Positions 51,747 to 60,870 are shown, numbered from the stretch's first letter. The stretch is DNA of 64,000 bases from PALSA-505 sp036267135 (GCA_036267135.1 DATAWQ010000029.1:1-64000), one strand, 5' to 3'. The notes: generated by a model from the letters alone, not told the origin. Numbers and translations: made by a program.

Positions 51747-53090
51747 ATGACCGCTACCGCCAGACCGTCGGTACTGCTCATCGGGGCCGAGCCTTACATC
51801 ACGCGGGCGAGTGTGGAATTAGGCGTCGACCTGGTCGTGGTCTACGGCCCGTCGGTGCGCGACGCGGACGCGCTGGACGTTCCCGAGCAGGTGCGGACGG
51901 TGTTCGTCCAAGATCAGCGCACTCCCGAGGCGGTGCTGTCCGCGCTGTACCGGGCCGGGCTGGGCGAGCGCCGCTACGACGCGGTCCTGACGTTCTACGA
52001 ACACTCCCTGGTGCACGCCGCCATGCTGTCGCGGGTGCTCGGCTGCCGCGGCATCGAGCCCGAGATCGCGGTCAGATTCCGGGATAAGTGGCTGCAGAAG
52101 AAGGTGATCCGCGAGGCCGGGCTGCGGACCGCGCGCTCGGCGCTGGTCGAGGACATCGCCTACCCCGGCGAACTGCCTGAGCTGGACACCTGGCCGCGGG
52201 TGCTGAAGCCGGCGTTCGGCGTGGGCACCCAGCTCACCACCCTGGTGTCAAGCCAGGCCGAGCTACGTGAAGCGGCGGCCCGCTTCTACCGCCGGGCGCC
52301 CAGGTACCGCACCTACGTGGCCGAGGAATTCAGCCGCGGTGACGAGTGGAGCGCCGACGGGGTGGTGTTCCGTGGCGAGGTCACCTTCCTTTCGGTCGCG
52401 ACCTACGAGGAGCCTTGCCTCACCCTCCTGGAGAGAAATGCGCCGATAACCTACCGGCGGTTCGATCCGGAGGCGGACGCGGACGTTTTCCGGATCGCCG
52501 GCCCGTTCGTCCGCCGCTGCATCGCCGCGCTCGGCCTGACCGAGGGCGTGTTCCACATGGAGGTTTTCCACGACCGCGACACCGGCGAGCTGACCTTTGG
52601 CGAGTGCGCCGCCCGGCGCGGCGCCGCGCTGGTCGGCGAGGAGGTGCGGGCCAAGTTCAACGTCGACCTCGGCGAGGAGGCGCTGCGCGTCGCGCTGGGC
52701 TGGCCGCCGCGGCTGGACGTCAAAGTCTCACCGGACAGCATCGGCAACACCCACCTGCACGGGCCGCCCGGCGTCCTGCTGTCCAGCCCCACCCCCGCCG
52801 AGGTGCTGGCCCAGCCGGGGGTCCGCTACGTCTCCCTGGAGCAGCCGGTGGGGTCGGTCATCCCGGACTCCCGCAGCAACGCAGAAGAACGGGTGGGCAT
52901 CGCGGTGCTGGCCGCGCCGACGCCGGACGCGCTCTACCGCCGGATGGACGAGCTGCGCACGTGGTTCGCGTCCCGCCTGGTCGTCGCGCCTCAGGACGTG
53001 TCGCTGCGCACGCTCCGGGCCTGGCACCGGCGCACCTGGCCGGACGTGGGCCTGGACGACGCCAGGGGTGAGGAGAATGAGTCACAGTGA
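51747..53090 (+). CDS. ATP-grasp carboxylate-amine/thiol ligase
   Basis: A 447-aa ATP-grasp protein from the ATG at 51747 (AGGAG about 10 nt upstream). The N-terminal domain (SVLLIGAEPYITRASVELGV) is a preATP-grasp fold. KWLQKKVIREAGLRTARS begins the ATP-grasp core, WPRVLKPAFGVGTQ carries the nucleotide-binding Lys, YVAEEFSRGDEWSADGV follows, and MEVFHDRDTGELTFGECAAR holds the Mg-binding acidic residues. Such enzymes activate a carboxylate as acyl phosphate and join it to an amine. It overlaps the ligase 3 gene by 4 nt. Amide formation with Hpg is a plausible role (inference). Confidence 0.88.
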   Translation: MTATARPSVLLIGAEPYITRASVELGVDLVVVYGPSVRDADALDVPEQVRTVFVQDQRTPEAVLSALYRAGLGERRYDAVLTFYEHSLVHAAMLSRVLGCRGIEPEIAVRFRDKWLQKKVIREAGLRTARSALVEDIAYPGELPELDTWPRVLKPAFGVGTQLTTLVSSQAELREAAARFYRRAPRYRTYVAEEFSRGDEWSADGVVFRGEVTFLSVATYEEPCLTLLERNAPITYRRFDPEADADVFRIAGPFVRRCIAALGLTEGVFHMEVFHDRDTGELTFGECAARRGAALVGEEVRAKFNVDLGEEALRVALGWPPRLDVKVSPDSIGNTHLHGPPGVLLSSPTPAEVLAQPGVRYVSLEQPVGSVIPDSRSNAEERVGIAVLAAPTPDALYRRMDELRTWFASRLVVAPQDVSLRTLRAWHRRTWPDVGLDDARGEENESQ

Positions 53091-54628
53091 CCACGCCGCC
53101 TGACAACTATGTGCTGCGCGTACTCGATCTGTTCACCCGCTACGGCGACGACGAGGCCATCGTGCAGGGGGACAGCCGGGTCAGCTACCTGCAGCTACGG
53201 GACACCACGCTGGCGCTGACGGCGCGACTGCGTGAGCACGGGCTCAAGGCCGGCGATGGCGTGGCCATGCTGATGGGCACCACCCCGCAGACCCCGGCCC
53301 TGCAGCTCGCCCTGCACCTGCTCGGCTGCCGGACGATGTGGATCGCCCCCTACGAGCCGCAGCGCACCCAGGTGGAGTTCTTCGAGTTCGCGCGGTCGAA
53401 CGTGCTGGTCTATTCGCCCCGCCGGGCCGAGCTGGCCGCCGAGCTGGCCGGCCGCGACCCGGGGCTGCGGGTGCTGCGGATGGGGGGCGACGGCCTCGGC
53501 CCTGACCTGCTGGCCGATCTGCCGATGCCGCCGCCCTTGTTCGACCCGGCGCTGGCCGGGGACGAGCCGCAGTCGCTGTTCTACAGCGGCGGAACGACCG
53601 GCCGGTCCAAGCTCGTCCAGCACGGTCAGCGGTTCTACGACATGATGCTGGCGACCGCCGAGTACTACCTGTCGATCGGCGAGCCGCCGATGCGGTTCCT
53701 CACCACGTCCGCGTTCACGCATACCAGCGGCCAGATGCCGGCTTTCCTGACGCTGTTCGGGGGCGGCACCCTGTTCCAGGGCCCGGGCTTCGACCCGGCC
53801 GGATTCCTGGCTACGATCGGGCGGGAGCGGATCAGCAGCGCGTTCCTCACCCCGGCGCTGCTGTACATGGTGCTGGACGACCCGGCGCTGTCTCAGGCCG
53901 ACACCAGCAGCCTGCGCTACCTCAACGTGGGCGGTGCGGCCGCGGCGCCGGCCAGGCTGACCCAGGCGATCAAGGCGCTGGGGCCGGTGATCCGGATCGT
54001 GTACGGGTCCAGCGAGGTGCCACTGATCACTGATTACCCGTTCCTGGATCATGACCCGGACTACCCGGAGCGGCTGAGCTCGTGCGGGCTTCCCTTCCTG
54101 GACACCGAGCTGGAGGTCCGCGACGACGACGGCGCCGTCCTGCCGGCGGGGGAGACGGGCGAACTGTGGGTGGGCGGCCCGCTGCTGATGTCGGGGTACT
54201 GGCAGCGGCCCGACCTGTCCGCGGAGACCCTGGTGGACGGCTGGCTGCGCACCGGCGACGTCGGCTACCTGGACGAGGACGGCTATCTGTTCCTGGTAGA
54301 CCGGGTCAGCGACATGATCGTGACGCATCCCGCGGCCACCAACGTGTACGCACGCCCGGTCGAAGACGTGCTGGCCAGTCACCCCGGGGTCAGGGCGGCC
54401 GCGGTGATCGGCGTGCCCGACGAAACCTACAGCGAGAAGATACGCGCCTACGTGGTGCGCGGTCCCGGCACCAGCGTCACCTTCGACGAGCTGCGGGCCC
54501 TGGTGATGGCTGAGCTCAATGAGGCGTACGCCCCGCACGAGGTGGAGTTCATCGACGATCTGCCGATGACCGCGCTGTTCAAAGTGGACAAGAAGGAACT
54601 ACGGCGGCGCGCGGCAGAAGGGCCCTGA
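53087..54628 (+). CDS. Adenylate-forming ligase 3
   Basis: A 513-aa AMP-binding enzyme from a GTG at 53087. Motifs: LFYSGGTTGRSKLVQHG (A3), IVYGSSEVPLITD (A5), WLRTGDVGYLDEDG (A7), LVDRVSDMIVTH (A8) and FKVDKKELRR with the A10 Lys. The fatty acyl/aryl-CoA ligase group is the best fit. Coupling to the ATP-grasp gene by a 4-nt overlap means two different carboxylate-activating enzymes are made together. The substrate is unresolved. Confidence 0.88.
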   Translation: MTTPPDNYVLRVLDLFTRYGDDEAIVQGDSRVSYLQLRDTTLALTARLREHGLKAGDGVAMLMGTTPQTPALQLALHLLGCRTMWIAPYEPQRTQVEFFEFARSNVLVYSPRRAELAAELAGRDPGLRVLRMGGDGLGPDLLADLPMPPPLFDPALAGDEPQSLFYSGGTTGRSKLVQHGQRFYDMMLATAEYYLSIGEPPMRFLTTSAFTHTSGQMPAFLTLFGGGTLFQGPGFDPAGFLATIGRERISSAFLTPALLYMVLDDPALSQADTSSLRYLNVGGAAAAPARLTQAIKALGPVIRIVYGSSEVPLITDYPFLDHDPDYPERLSSCGLPFLDTELEVRDDDGAVLPAGETGELWVGGPLLMSGYWQRPDLSAETLVDGWLRTGDVGYLDEDGYLFLVDRVSDMIVTHPAATNVYARPVEDVLASHPGVRAAAVIGVPDETYSEKIRAYVVRGPGTSVTFDELRALVMAELNEAYAPHEVEFIDDLPMTALFKVDKKELRRRAAEGP

Positions 54629-54684
54629 GGAGTCCTGCCCTGGAGCAGGCCTGACGACCCACGCCAACCGGCCCGGAACGGCAG

Positions 54685-54725
54685 TGGACCCCCCGTAGTT
54701 CCTGGCGCGAACGGCGGGGGGTCCA
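54685..54725. terminator. Hairpin terminator after ligase 3
   Basis: TGGACCCCCCG (54685-54695) and CGGGGGGTCCA (54715-54725) form a perfect 11-bp stem with a 19-nt loop, about 60 bp after the ligase 3 stop. It probably ends the ATP-grasp/ligase transcript. No T run follows. Confidence 0.6.
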
Positions 54726-55156
54726 GCTTGCGAGCCGCCGGGATCTGGCTGAGCCAGCAGCCGGCGGGGGCATATGACTATGCCTCGTCCTTGACCGGGA
54801 TCGTCACGTCGGCACCTCCTCCAGATCCGCAGCTCACCTCGCAACCATCCGCGCGTGGCGACGAGGTGGCGGCCCGCCAGGCACATGGACTCTCGTCCGC
54901 CCAGACCGCTACGAGTAAGATTGGAGGCAATTGTGGAAGACGTCAAGGTCTAACCGGAAATGCGTCTTTCACGTAGTATTCCGCACATGTCGTTGCTGCT
55001 CAGCCGTCGATACTTTATAGACGTCACAGGCACGCCGAGAGCCCTTGATCACAGGACGCATCATTGGATCTTGTTTTGGCTACGCAGGGATACTTCGGAC
55101 ATCTCCCCACCTTCAATCCCGCCGCTGGCGCACGGTCACGATGAGGTGGGCCAGGC
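54726..55156 (+). promoter_or_regulatory. Long non-coding leader before the HpgT-like gene
   Basis: About 430 bp with no convincing gene. The second half (54900-55110) is markedly AT-richer, for example CACGTAGTATTCCGCACATG and CGATACTTTATAGACG, which offer several -10-like hexamers. A six-codon reading frame (GTG 54933 to TAA 54953, encoding V-E-D-V-K-V) has GGAGG six nt ahead and could be a leader peptide. The rest holds nothing I can name. Confidence 0.4.
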
Positions 55157-56527
55157 ATGACCGGAGCGGGTGACGATGGGCCGGCCGTGATCCCCGGCCA
55201 GCCAGGGGTTGCCGAGACTACGCCGCCGGCATCAAGGCTGAGCACGGCGAGCCTGCATCCCTCGCTGGAGGACCCGGCGCTGGCCTCGATGAACTTCCTC
55301 AACGAGGTGGGCAGCCGCTACCCCGACGCCGTGTCGTTCGCCTCCGGCAGGCCCGCTGAAGAGTTCTTCGACGTCAAATTGATCCACCAATACCTCGACC
55401 GGTTTTGCGAATACCTGGAAAACGTTCTCGGGTACAGCGAGACCCTCGTCGGCCAGACCCTCTTTCAGTACGGCCGGACCAAGGGAATAGTGCACGAGCT
55501 GATTGCCCGCAACCTGGAAATCGATGAGGGAATCGCTATCCCGGCCGAATCGGTGGTCGTCACCGTGGGTTGCCAGGAGGCCATGTTCATCGTTTTGCGC
55601 GCGCTGCGCAGGGACGAGCGGGACGTCTTGCTCGCGGTGTCCCCGACCTATGTGGGGCTCACCGGTGCCGCCCGGCTGGTGGACATGCCGGTGTGGCCGG
55701 TGCACAGCGGCGAGACCGGGGTCGACGTGGCTGACCTGGCCGCGGCGGCCCAGCGGGCGCGAGCGGCGGGCCTGCGGCCCAGGGCCTGCTACGTGATGCC
55801 GGACTTCTCGAACCCGACCGGGGCCAGCCTGAGCCTGGACACCAGGCGCCGGCTGCTCGATATGGCCGCGCAGGAGGGGCTCCTGCTGCTGGAGGACAAC
55901 CCGTACGGCCTGTTCCACGACGGCGCCCACACCCCCACGCTCAAGGCTCTCGACACCCGGCGCCAGGTGGTGTACCTCGGCTCGTTCGCCAAGACGGGTT
56001 TCCCTGGGGCCAGGGTCGGATATGTGGTGGCCGACCAGGAGGTGACCGACGCCACCGGTGCCGTGAGCTTCCTGGCCGACCAGCTTTCCAAGATCAAGAG
56101 CATGGTGACGGTGAACACGTCCGCGGTCGCCCAGGCCGTGGTGGGCGGCAAACTGCTCGAGCACGACTGCTGCCTGGTCGCGGGCAACCGCCGCGAGACC
56201 GCCATCTACCTGCGGAACATGCGCCAGGTGCTGGACGGCCTGGCGCGCAGATTCCCGCCGGGGGAGCCCAGCCGGGCCGCCCAGGTGAGCTGGAACGCCC
56301 CGGCCGGCGGATTTTTCGTCGTGGTCACGGTGCCGTTCGAGGCCGATGACGAACTGCTGGAGCACTCCGCCCGCCGGCACGGCGTGCTGTGGACGCCGAT
56401 GAGCCACTTCTACGGCGAGGGTGGCGGGCAGCGCCAGGTCCGGCTGGCCTGCAGCCAGCTCACCGCCCAGGAGATCGAGACCGGGCTCGACCGGTTCGCC
56501 GCCCTGGTCGCCGAGCAATGCGGCTAG
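55157..56527 (+). CDS. hpgT: HpgT-like aminotransferase (4-hydroxyphenylglycine transaminase), PLP type I
   Basis: A 456-aa fold-type I aminotransferase. HPSLEDPALASMNFLNEV, RYPDAVSFASGRP and FFDV at the N-terminus, FSNPTGASLSLDTRRRLL, LLEDNPYGLF, SFAKTGFPGARVGYV with the PLP Lys 279, and KIKSMVTVNTSAVAQAVV match the HpgT/DpgT family of glycopeptide clusters as I remember it. HpgT converts 4-hydroxybenzoylformate to 4-hydroxyphenylglycine with tyrosine as amino donor, which regenerates 4-hydroxyphenylpyruvate for HmaS. PglE (phenylglycine) is a related alternative. It has its own promoter region, set apart from the upstream operon. Confidence 0.82.
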   Translation: MTGAGDDGPAVIPGQPGVAETTPPASRLSTASLHPSLEDPALASMNFLNEVGSRYPDAVSFASGRPAEEFFDVKLIHQYLDRFCEYLENVLGYSETLVGQTLFQYGRTKGIVHELIARNLEIDEGIAIPAESVVVTVGCQEAMFIVLRALRRDERDVLLAVSPTYVGLTGAARLVDMPVWPVHSGETGVDVADLAAAAQRARAAGLRPRACYVMPDFSNPTGASLSLDTRRRLLDMAAQEGLLLLEDNPYGLFHDGAHTPTLKALDTRRQVVYLGSFAKTGFPGARVGYVVADQEVTDATGAVSFLADQLSKIKSMVTVNTSAVAQAVVGGKLLEHDCCLVAGNRRETAIYLRNMRQVLDGLARRFPPGEPSRAAQVSWNAPAGGFFVVVTVPFEADDELLEHSARRHGVLWTPMSHFYGEGGGQRQVRLACSQLTAQEIETGLDRFAALVAEQCG

Positions 56528-56600
56528 CCGAGGTTGCGGGCGGAACCGGGCGCCGCTAAAACCGGGTGCGGGCTGGCCGGCCTGGCCGCGATGATGAGAC

Positions 56601-57458
56601 ATGGCGTGGACGATCAGCGAGGATCTTGACGAGTTCACCGCGGCCGCCGGCCCGTTCCTGGGGGACCGCCCGGTCCAGAACACCGTTGCCCTGACCATCG
56701 CGGCGACGCTGCGCACCATCGGGCTCGATTACTTCGGCGAGCAGCCCCCGATGTTCGGCTGGTGGCGGCCACCCGGCGGCCAGGTGGCCGCGGCGTGCCT
56801 GCAAACTCCGCCGTACCCGCTGCTGCTCACCAGCGGCCCGCCCAGGGCCTTCGACGAACTGGCGGCCATGCTCGCCGGCGCGGGGCGCACCCTGCCCGGG
56901 CTGAACGCGGGCGAGACCGCCGCGCACGGCTTCGCCGCTCAGTGGCAGCGGCTGACCGGCGCGGGCGCGACCGTCTACCAGCGTCACCGCCTGTACCGGC
57001 TGGCCGGCCTGGTCCCGCCGCATCCGGTCCCCGACGGCCACGCCAGGCTGGCCTGCCCGGCCGACCGCAGCCTGGTGATCGAGTGGTTCGCCGCCTTCGG
57101 CGAGGAAGCCGAGAGCCTGGGGGAGCGGGGCACCGAGCACGCGGCCCGGATGGCCGACGAGCGCATCGAAGAAGGCCGCCTGACCTTGTGGGAGGCAGAT
57201 GGTGAGGCTGTGTCGATGGCCGGCGTCAACCGGCAGGTGGCGGGCGCGGTGCGGGTCGGCCCGGTCTACACGCCCCCGCAACTGCGCCGCCACGGCTACG
57301 GCGGGGCCGTGACCGCTGCGGTCAGCCAAGCCGCACTCCACGCCGGTGTAGCCGAAGTGCTCCTGTTCACCGACCTGGCCAACCCGACCAGCAACGGCGT
57401 CTACCTGCGCCTCGGCTACCTCCCAGTCGAGGACCGCGTGCTTCTCACCTTCGGCTAG
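56601..57458 (+). CDS. GNAT family N-acetyltransferase
   Basis: A 285-aa protein with an N-terminal variable half and a C-terminal GNAT domain: VGPVYTPPQLRRHGYGGAVT (motif A, R-R-x-G-x-G), AEVLLFTDLANPTSNGVYLR and LGYLPVEDRV. It could acetylate an amine of the product or give self-resistance, or be unrelated to the cluster. It follows the HpgT-like gene by 73 bp and its stop overlaps that of the convergent oxidase by 4 nt. Confidence 0.85.
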   Translation: MAWTISEDLDEFTAAAGPFLGDRPVQNTVALTIAATLRTIGLDYFGEQPPMFGWWRPPGGQVAAACLQTPPYPLLLTSGPPRAFDELAAMLAGAGRTLPGLNAGETAAHGFAAQWQRLTGAGATVYQRHRLYRLAGLVPPHPVPDGHARLACPADRSLVIEWFAAFGEEAESLGERGTEHAARMADERIEEGRLTLWEADGEAVSMAGVNRQVAGAVRVGPVYTPPQLRRHGYGGAVTAAVSQAALHAGVAEVLLFTDLANPTSNGVYLRLGYLPVEDRVLLTFG

Positions 57459-58702
57459 CCAGGCCCGCGGGCCTGGACCCAGGAAGGATCCAGGTCGTCC
57501 ACTGACGGGCAGCCGGCCAGGGCCAGGGTGGTGCGCAGCTCGGTGTGCAGGATCTCGACGGCGCGCCTGACCCCGGCCTGCCCGGCCACGCCGAGGCCGT
57601 AGCCGAGCGCCCGCCCGGTCAGGCAGGCCCGCGCCCCCAGCGCGAGCGCCTTGACGATGTCGGCGCCGCGGCGGATGCCGCCGTCCAGGTACACCTCGGC
57701 CTGGCCGGCCACGGCGTCGGCCACCGGCGGCAGCGCCCTGATCGCGGCGGGGGCCCCGTCGAGCTGGCGGCCGCCGTGATTGGACACCGAGACTGCGTCG
57801 GCGCCGAGCCGGACGGCCCGGCGGGCGTCGTCCGGGTGCAGGATGCCCTTGACCACCAGCGGCCCGGCCCAGTGCTCACGGAACCAGCCAAGGTCGTCCC
57901 AGGTGACAGCCGGGTCGAACTGCCTGTTGGTGTTCGCGCTCAAGGAGGCGGCGCCGGCACCAGGGCCACCAGGGTCGCCAGGCAGGTTCCCCCAGCCGAG
58001 CCTGGGGTTGCGCATAAAACCGCGGGACCAGCGCGGGTGGGTCACCCCACCGGCCAGCGCACGCAGCGTGACCCTGGGCGGGATGCTGAAGCCGTTGCGC
58101 CGGTCGCGGCCGCGGTTTCCCGCCCGCGGCACATCCAGGGTCAGCATGAGCACCCCCACCCCGGCGGCCTCGACCCGCCGCAGCATCTCCTTTACCAGCC
58201 CGCGGTCGCGCCAGATGTACATCTGGAACCACAGCGGTCCCCGGGCCACGGCGGCCACCTCGCTGAGCGTGCACGAGGCCATGGCGGAGACCACGGACAC
58301 CGAGCCAGCCTCGTGCAGCGCGCGGGCCAGCGCGATCTCGGCGCCTGGGTGGATCAATCCGGTCAGCCCCATGGGCGCGCCGATCAGCGGAAGCGCCACC
58401 GGCTCGCCGAGCACGGTGGTGGCGGTCCGCACGTCGGAGACGTCGACCAGGACCCGCGGGCGCAGCACGGTGGCGCGCAGTTCGGCCACGTTGCGGGCGG
58501 CGGTCAGCTCGTCCTCGGCGGCGCCCTCCATGAAGTCGAAGACGACCCGGGGCAGGGCGCGGCGGGCGGCGGCGCGCAGCTCGCCGATCGAGCCGGCCCG
58601 GGCGGCCCGGCCCTGGTCGGACAGCCGGGCCCTGGCCCGCGCCGGCAGCTCCCGCAGATCGGTCCTGAGCTGGCAGGCCAGCAGTTCGCCGAAGTCGTTC
58701 AC
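57455..58702 (-). CDS. FMN-dependent alpha-hydroxyacid oxidase (4-hydroxymandelate oxidase candidate)
   Basis: A 415-aa glycolate-oxidase-fold flavoenzyme. The N-terminal ALPRVVFDFMEGAAEDE is the family start signature; LDVPRAGNRGRDRRNGF lies in the middle; KGILHPDDARRA supplies Lys 285; SNHGGRQLDG holds the catalytic His 309 and Arg 312; DGGIRRGADIVKALALGA is the FMN phosphate loop. The fold covers lactate, mandelate and hydroxymandelate oxidases. With HmaS and HpgT-like genes nearby, conversion of 4-hydroxymandelate to 4-hydroxybenzoylformate (HmO) is the most economical role. It is about 50 residues longer than glycopeptide HmO as I remember it and carries a Gly-rich insertion (PGDPGGPGAGAA), so lactate-type activity is not excluded. 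Confidence 0.75.
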   Translation of the reverse strand: MNDFGELLACQLRTDLRELPARARARLSDQGRAARAGSIGELRAAARRALPRVVFDFMEGAAEDELTAARNVAELRATVLRPRVLVDVSDVRTATTVLGEPVALPLIGAPMGLTGLIHPGAEIALARALHEAGSVSVVSAMASCTLSEVAAVARGPLWFQMYIWRDRGLVKEMLRRVEAAGVGVLMLTLDVPRAGNRGRDRRNGFSIPPRVTLRALAGGVTHPRWSRGFMRNPRLGWGNLPGDPGGPGAGAASLSANTNRQFDPAVTWDDLGWFREHWAGPLVVKGILHPDDARRAVRLGADAVSVSNHGGRQLDGAPAAIRALPPVADAVAGQAEVYLDGGIRRGADIVKALALGARACLTGRALGYGLGVAGQAGVRRAVEILHTELRTTLALAGCPSVDDLDPSWVQARGPG

Positions 58703-58785
58703 GCTGGCCAGTATGCCGCCCTGCCGCGCCAGGGCCGCCGCTAGCCGGCCACCCGCAGCGCCCGGGAGGCGAGGCCGATAGCGCC

Positions 58786-60819
58786 TTACCCGGCCGGGCC
58801 CGAGGACGCGGACGTCCCGCTGGCCGTGGCGCCTGCCCCGCTGCCCGGGCCGCTCGCCGCCCCGTCGCCGGGCGTGGCGGTGCCGGCGGAGGCCACCGCC
58901 CGGGGGGCGATGGCCACGTCGTCGGGCCGGTGCTCGGGGGTGGGCCGTCCCGCGAGCCGGTAGACCGCGTCGCCGTCCACCGTTTCCTGCTCCAGCAGCA
59001 GCTCGACGATCTTGCCGAGCTCGGCCCGGTGCGAGCTGATCAGGTCGACGGCCCTGGCCTCGGCCTCCCGCACCAGCCTGGCCACCTCCCGGTCGATGGT
59101 GGCCTGGGTTTCCTCGGCGAACGGCCTGCTGGACAGGCCAGACCCGCCGCCGGACAGGAACACCGAGCCGCCTTCGGGGTAGCCGACGGGGCCGAGGGCC
59201 GGAGACAGCCCGAACTCGCGCACCATCTTGGTGGCCAGGTCGGTGGCGCCGGCCAGGTCGTTGCTGGCCCCGGTCGAGCCCTGACCGAGCTCGACCAGTT
59301 CGGCGGCCCGGCCGCCCAGCCGCACCGCCAGCGAGTCGGTCAGGTAGTCCTCGCCATACAGGTGCCGTTCCACCAGCGGGAGCTGCTCGGTCACCCCCAG
59401 CGCCTGGCCGGCCGGCAGGATCGTCACCTTGGCCACCGGGTCGGCGTGATCGGACAGCACCGCGACCAGGGCGTGCCCGGCCTCGTGCACGGCCACCGAG
59501 TGCTTCTCCTCGGGCAGCAGCACGTTGGACCCCTCGCGGCGGCCCAGCAGGATGCGGTCCCTGGCGTCGGAGAAGTCCTCGGCGGTCAGCACGTCGCGGT
59601 TGCCGCGGACCGCGAAGATGGCCGCCTCGTTGGCCAGGTTGGCCAGGTCCGCGCCGGAGAAGCCCGGGGTGCCGCGGGCCACCACGGTCAGGTCCACGTC
59701 CGGGGCCAGCTTCTTGTCCCGGCAGTGCACGACCAGGATGGCGGCCCGCTCGGCCAGCGTCGGCAGCGGGATGGTGACCTGCCGGTCGAACCGGCCCGGG
59801 CGCAGCAGCGCGGGGTCGAGCACCTCGGGCCGGTTGGTGGCGGCCAGCACCACCACGCCCTGCGTCACGTCGAACCCGTCCATCTCGGCCAGCAACTGGT
59901 TCAGCGTCTGCTCGCGCTCGTCGTTCGACACCGCGGCGCCCGAGCCGGAGCGGCGCTGGCCGATGGCGTCGATCTCGTCCATGAAGATGATGGCCGGCGC
60001 GCGCTTGCGCGCCTCGCCGAACAGGTCCCTGACCCGGGCCGCGCCGACCCCCACGAACATCTCCACAAAGCTGGAACCGGTGACCGAGAAGAACGGCACC
60101 GAGGCCTCGCCGGCCACCGCCCGCGCCAGCAGCGTCTTGCCTGTCCCGGGCGGCCCGACCATGAGCACGCCGCGCGGAGCCATCGCGCCGGCCTTCGCGT
60201 AGCGGTCCGGGTTGCGCAGGAAGTCGACCACCTCACCAATTTCCGCCTTGGCTCCCTCGTACCCCGCCACGTCGGAGAACTTGGTCTTCGGCCTTTCCTC
60301 GTCGAAGACCTTGGCCTTGGACCGGCCCGTGCCCAGGATGCCCTGGAGCTGCCCGGTCGCGCCTCGCGACAGCCGCCGGAACAGCCAGTAGAACAGCACC
60401 AGCGGCAGCACCAGCACGATCAGCCAGGACAGCAGTTCGTTGCCGAAGCCGGCGCTCGGCGAGGCCGCGGTGATCTGCACACCGTCGGCGGCGAGCTGCG
60501 AAGTGAGCTGCGGCGTGGGCTGGCCGGGGATGACCGTGGTGTACGAGCTGCCGTTCTTGAACGTGCCGTTGGCCGACGTGTTGCCGGTGTTCGACCCGAA
60601 CGTCACCGTCTTGATGTTGTGCGCCTTCGCCTTGGTGACGAACTGTGAGTAGGTCAGCTGCGCCGGCGACGTGAAGTGGGTGGCCGGGAAGAACAGGTAC
60701 AGCAGCAGGATCACGCCGATGGCGATGGGCCACAGCCAGTGCCGCCAGGCAGGCGGCGGCGGCGGCGCGGCCGGCGTGGGCCGGTCACCTGGCGGCGGAG
60801 GAAGCGACCTCTTGCTCAT
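58786..60819 (-). CDS. ftsH: ATP-dependent zinc metalloprotease FtsH
   Basis: A 677-aa membrane AAA protease. Two transmembrane helices (about 27-45 and 129-148) flank a periplasmic-side domain. The AAA module has Walker A GPPGTGKT (222-229), Walker B IIFMDEID (277-284) and the SRH GRFDRQ region; the zinc site is HEAGH (445-449). The C-terminal tail is Ser/Gly/Ala-rich and disordered. FtsH degrades damaged membrane proteins and some regulators. It marks the return to housekeeping genes at the right edge of the cluster. Confidence 0.95.
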   Translation of the reverse strand: MSKRSLPPPPGDRPTPAAPPPPPAWRHWLWPIAIGVILLLYLFFPATHFTSPAQLTYSQFVTKAKAHNIKTVTFGSNTGNTSANGTFKNGSSYTTVIPGQPTPQLTSQLAADGVQITAASPSAGFGNELLSWLIVLVLPLVLFYWLFRRLSRGATGQLQGILGTGRSKAKVFDEERPKTKFSDVAGYEGAKAEIGEVVDFLRNPDRYAKAGAMAPRGVLMVGPPGTGKTLLARAVAGEASVPFFSVTGSSFVEMFVGVGAARVRDLFGEARKRAPAIIFMDEIDAIGQRRSGSGAAVSNDEREQTLNQLLAEMDGFDVTQGVVVLAATNRPEVLDPALLRPGRFDRQVTIPLPTLAERAAILVVHCRDKKLAPDVDLTVVARGTPGFSGADLANLANEAAIFAVRGNRDVLTAEDFSDARDRILLGRREGSNVLLPEEKHSVAVHEAGHALVAVLSDHADPVAKVTILPAGQALGVTEQLPLVERHLYGEDYLTDSLAVRLGGRAAELVELGQGSTGASNDLAGATDLATKMVREFGLSPALGPVGYPEGGSVFLSGGGSGLSSRPFAEETQATIDREVARLVREAEARAVDLISSHRAELGKIVELLLEQETVDGDAVYRLAGRPTPEHRPDDVAIAPRAVASAGTATPGDGAASGPGSGAGATASGTSASSGPAG

Positions 60820-60870
60820 GAGCCATTCTTACCCGTGCGCCCGGGTGCGTTGTCACTAGGCCCTCGCCGG

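Noticed and set aside
54728..54976. 82-aa open frame in the gap before hpgT
   Set aside because: The composition is Ser/Ala/Pro-rich with no motif and no ribosome binding site, and it starts inside the terminator flank.
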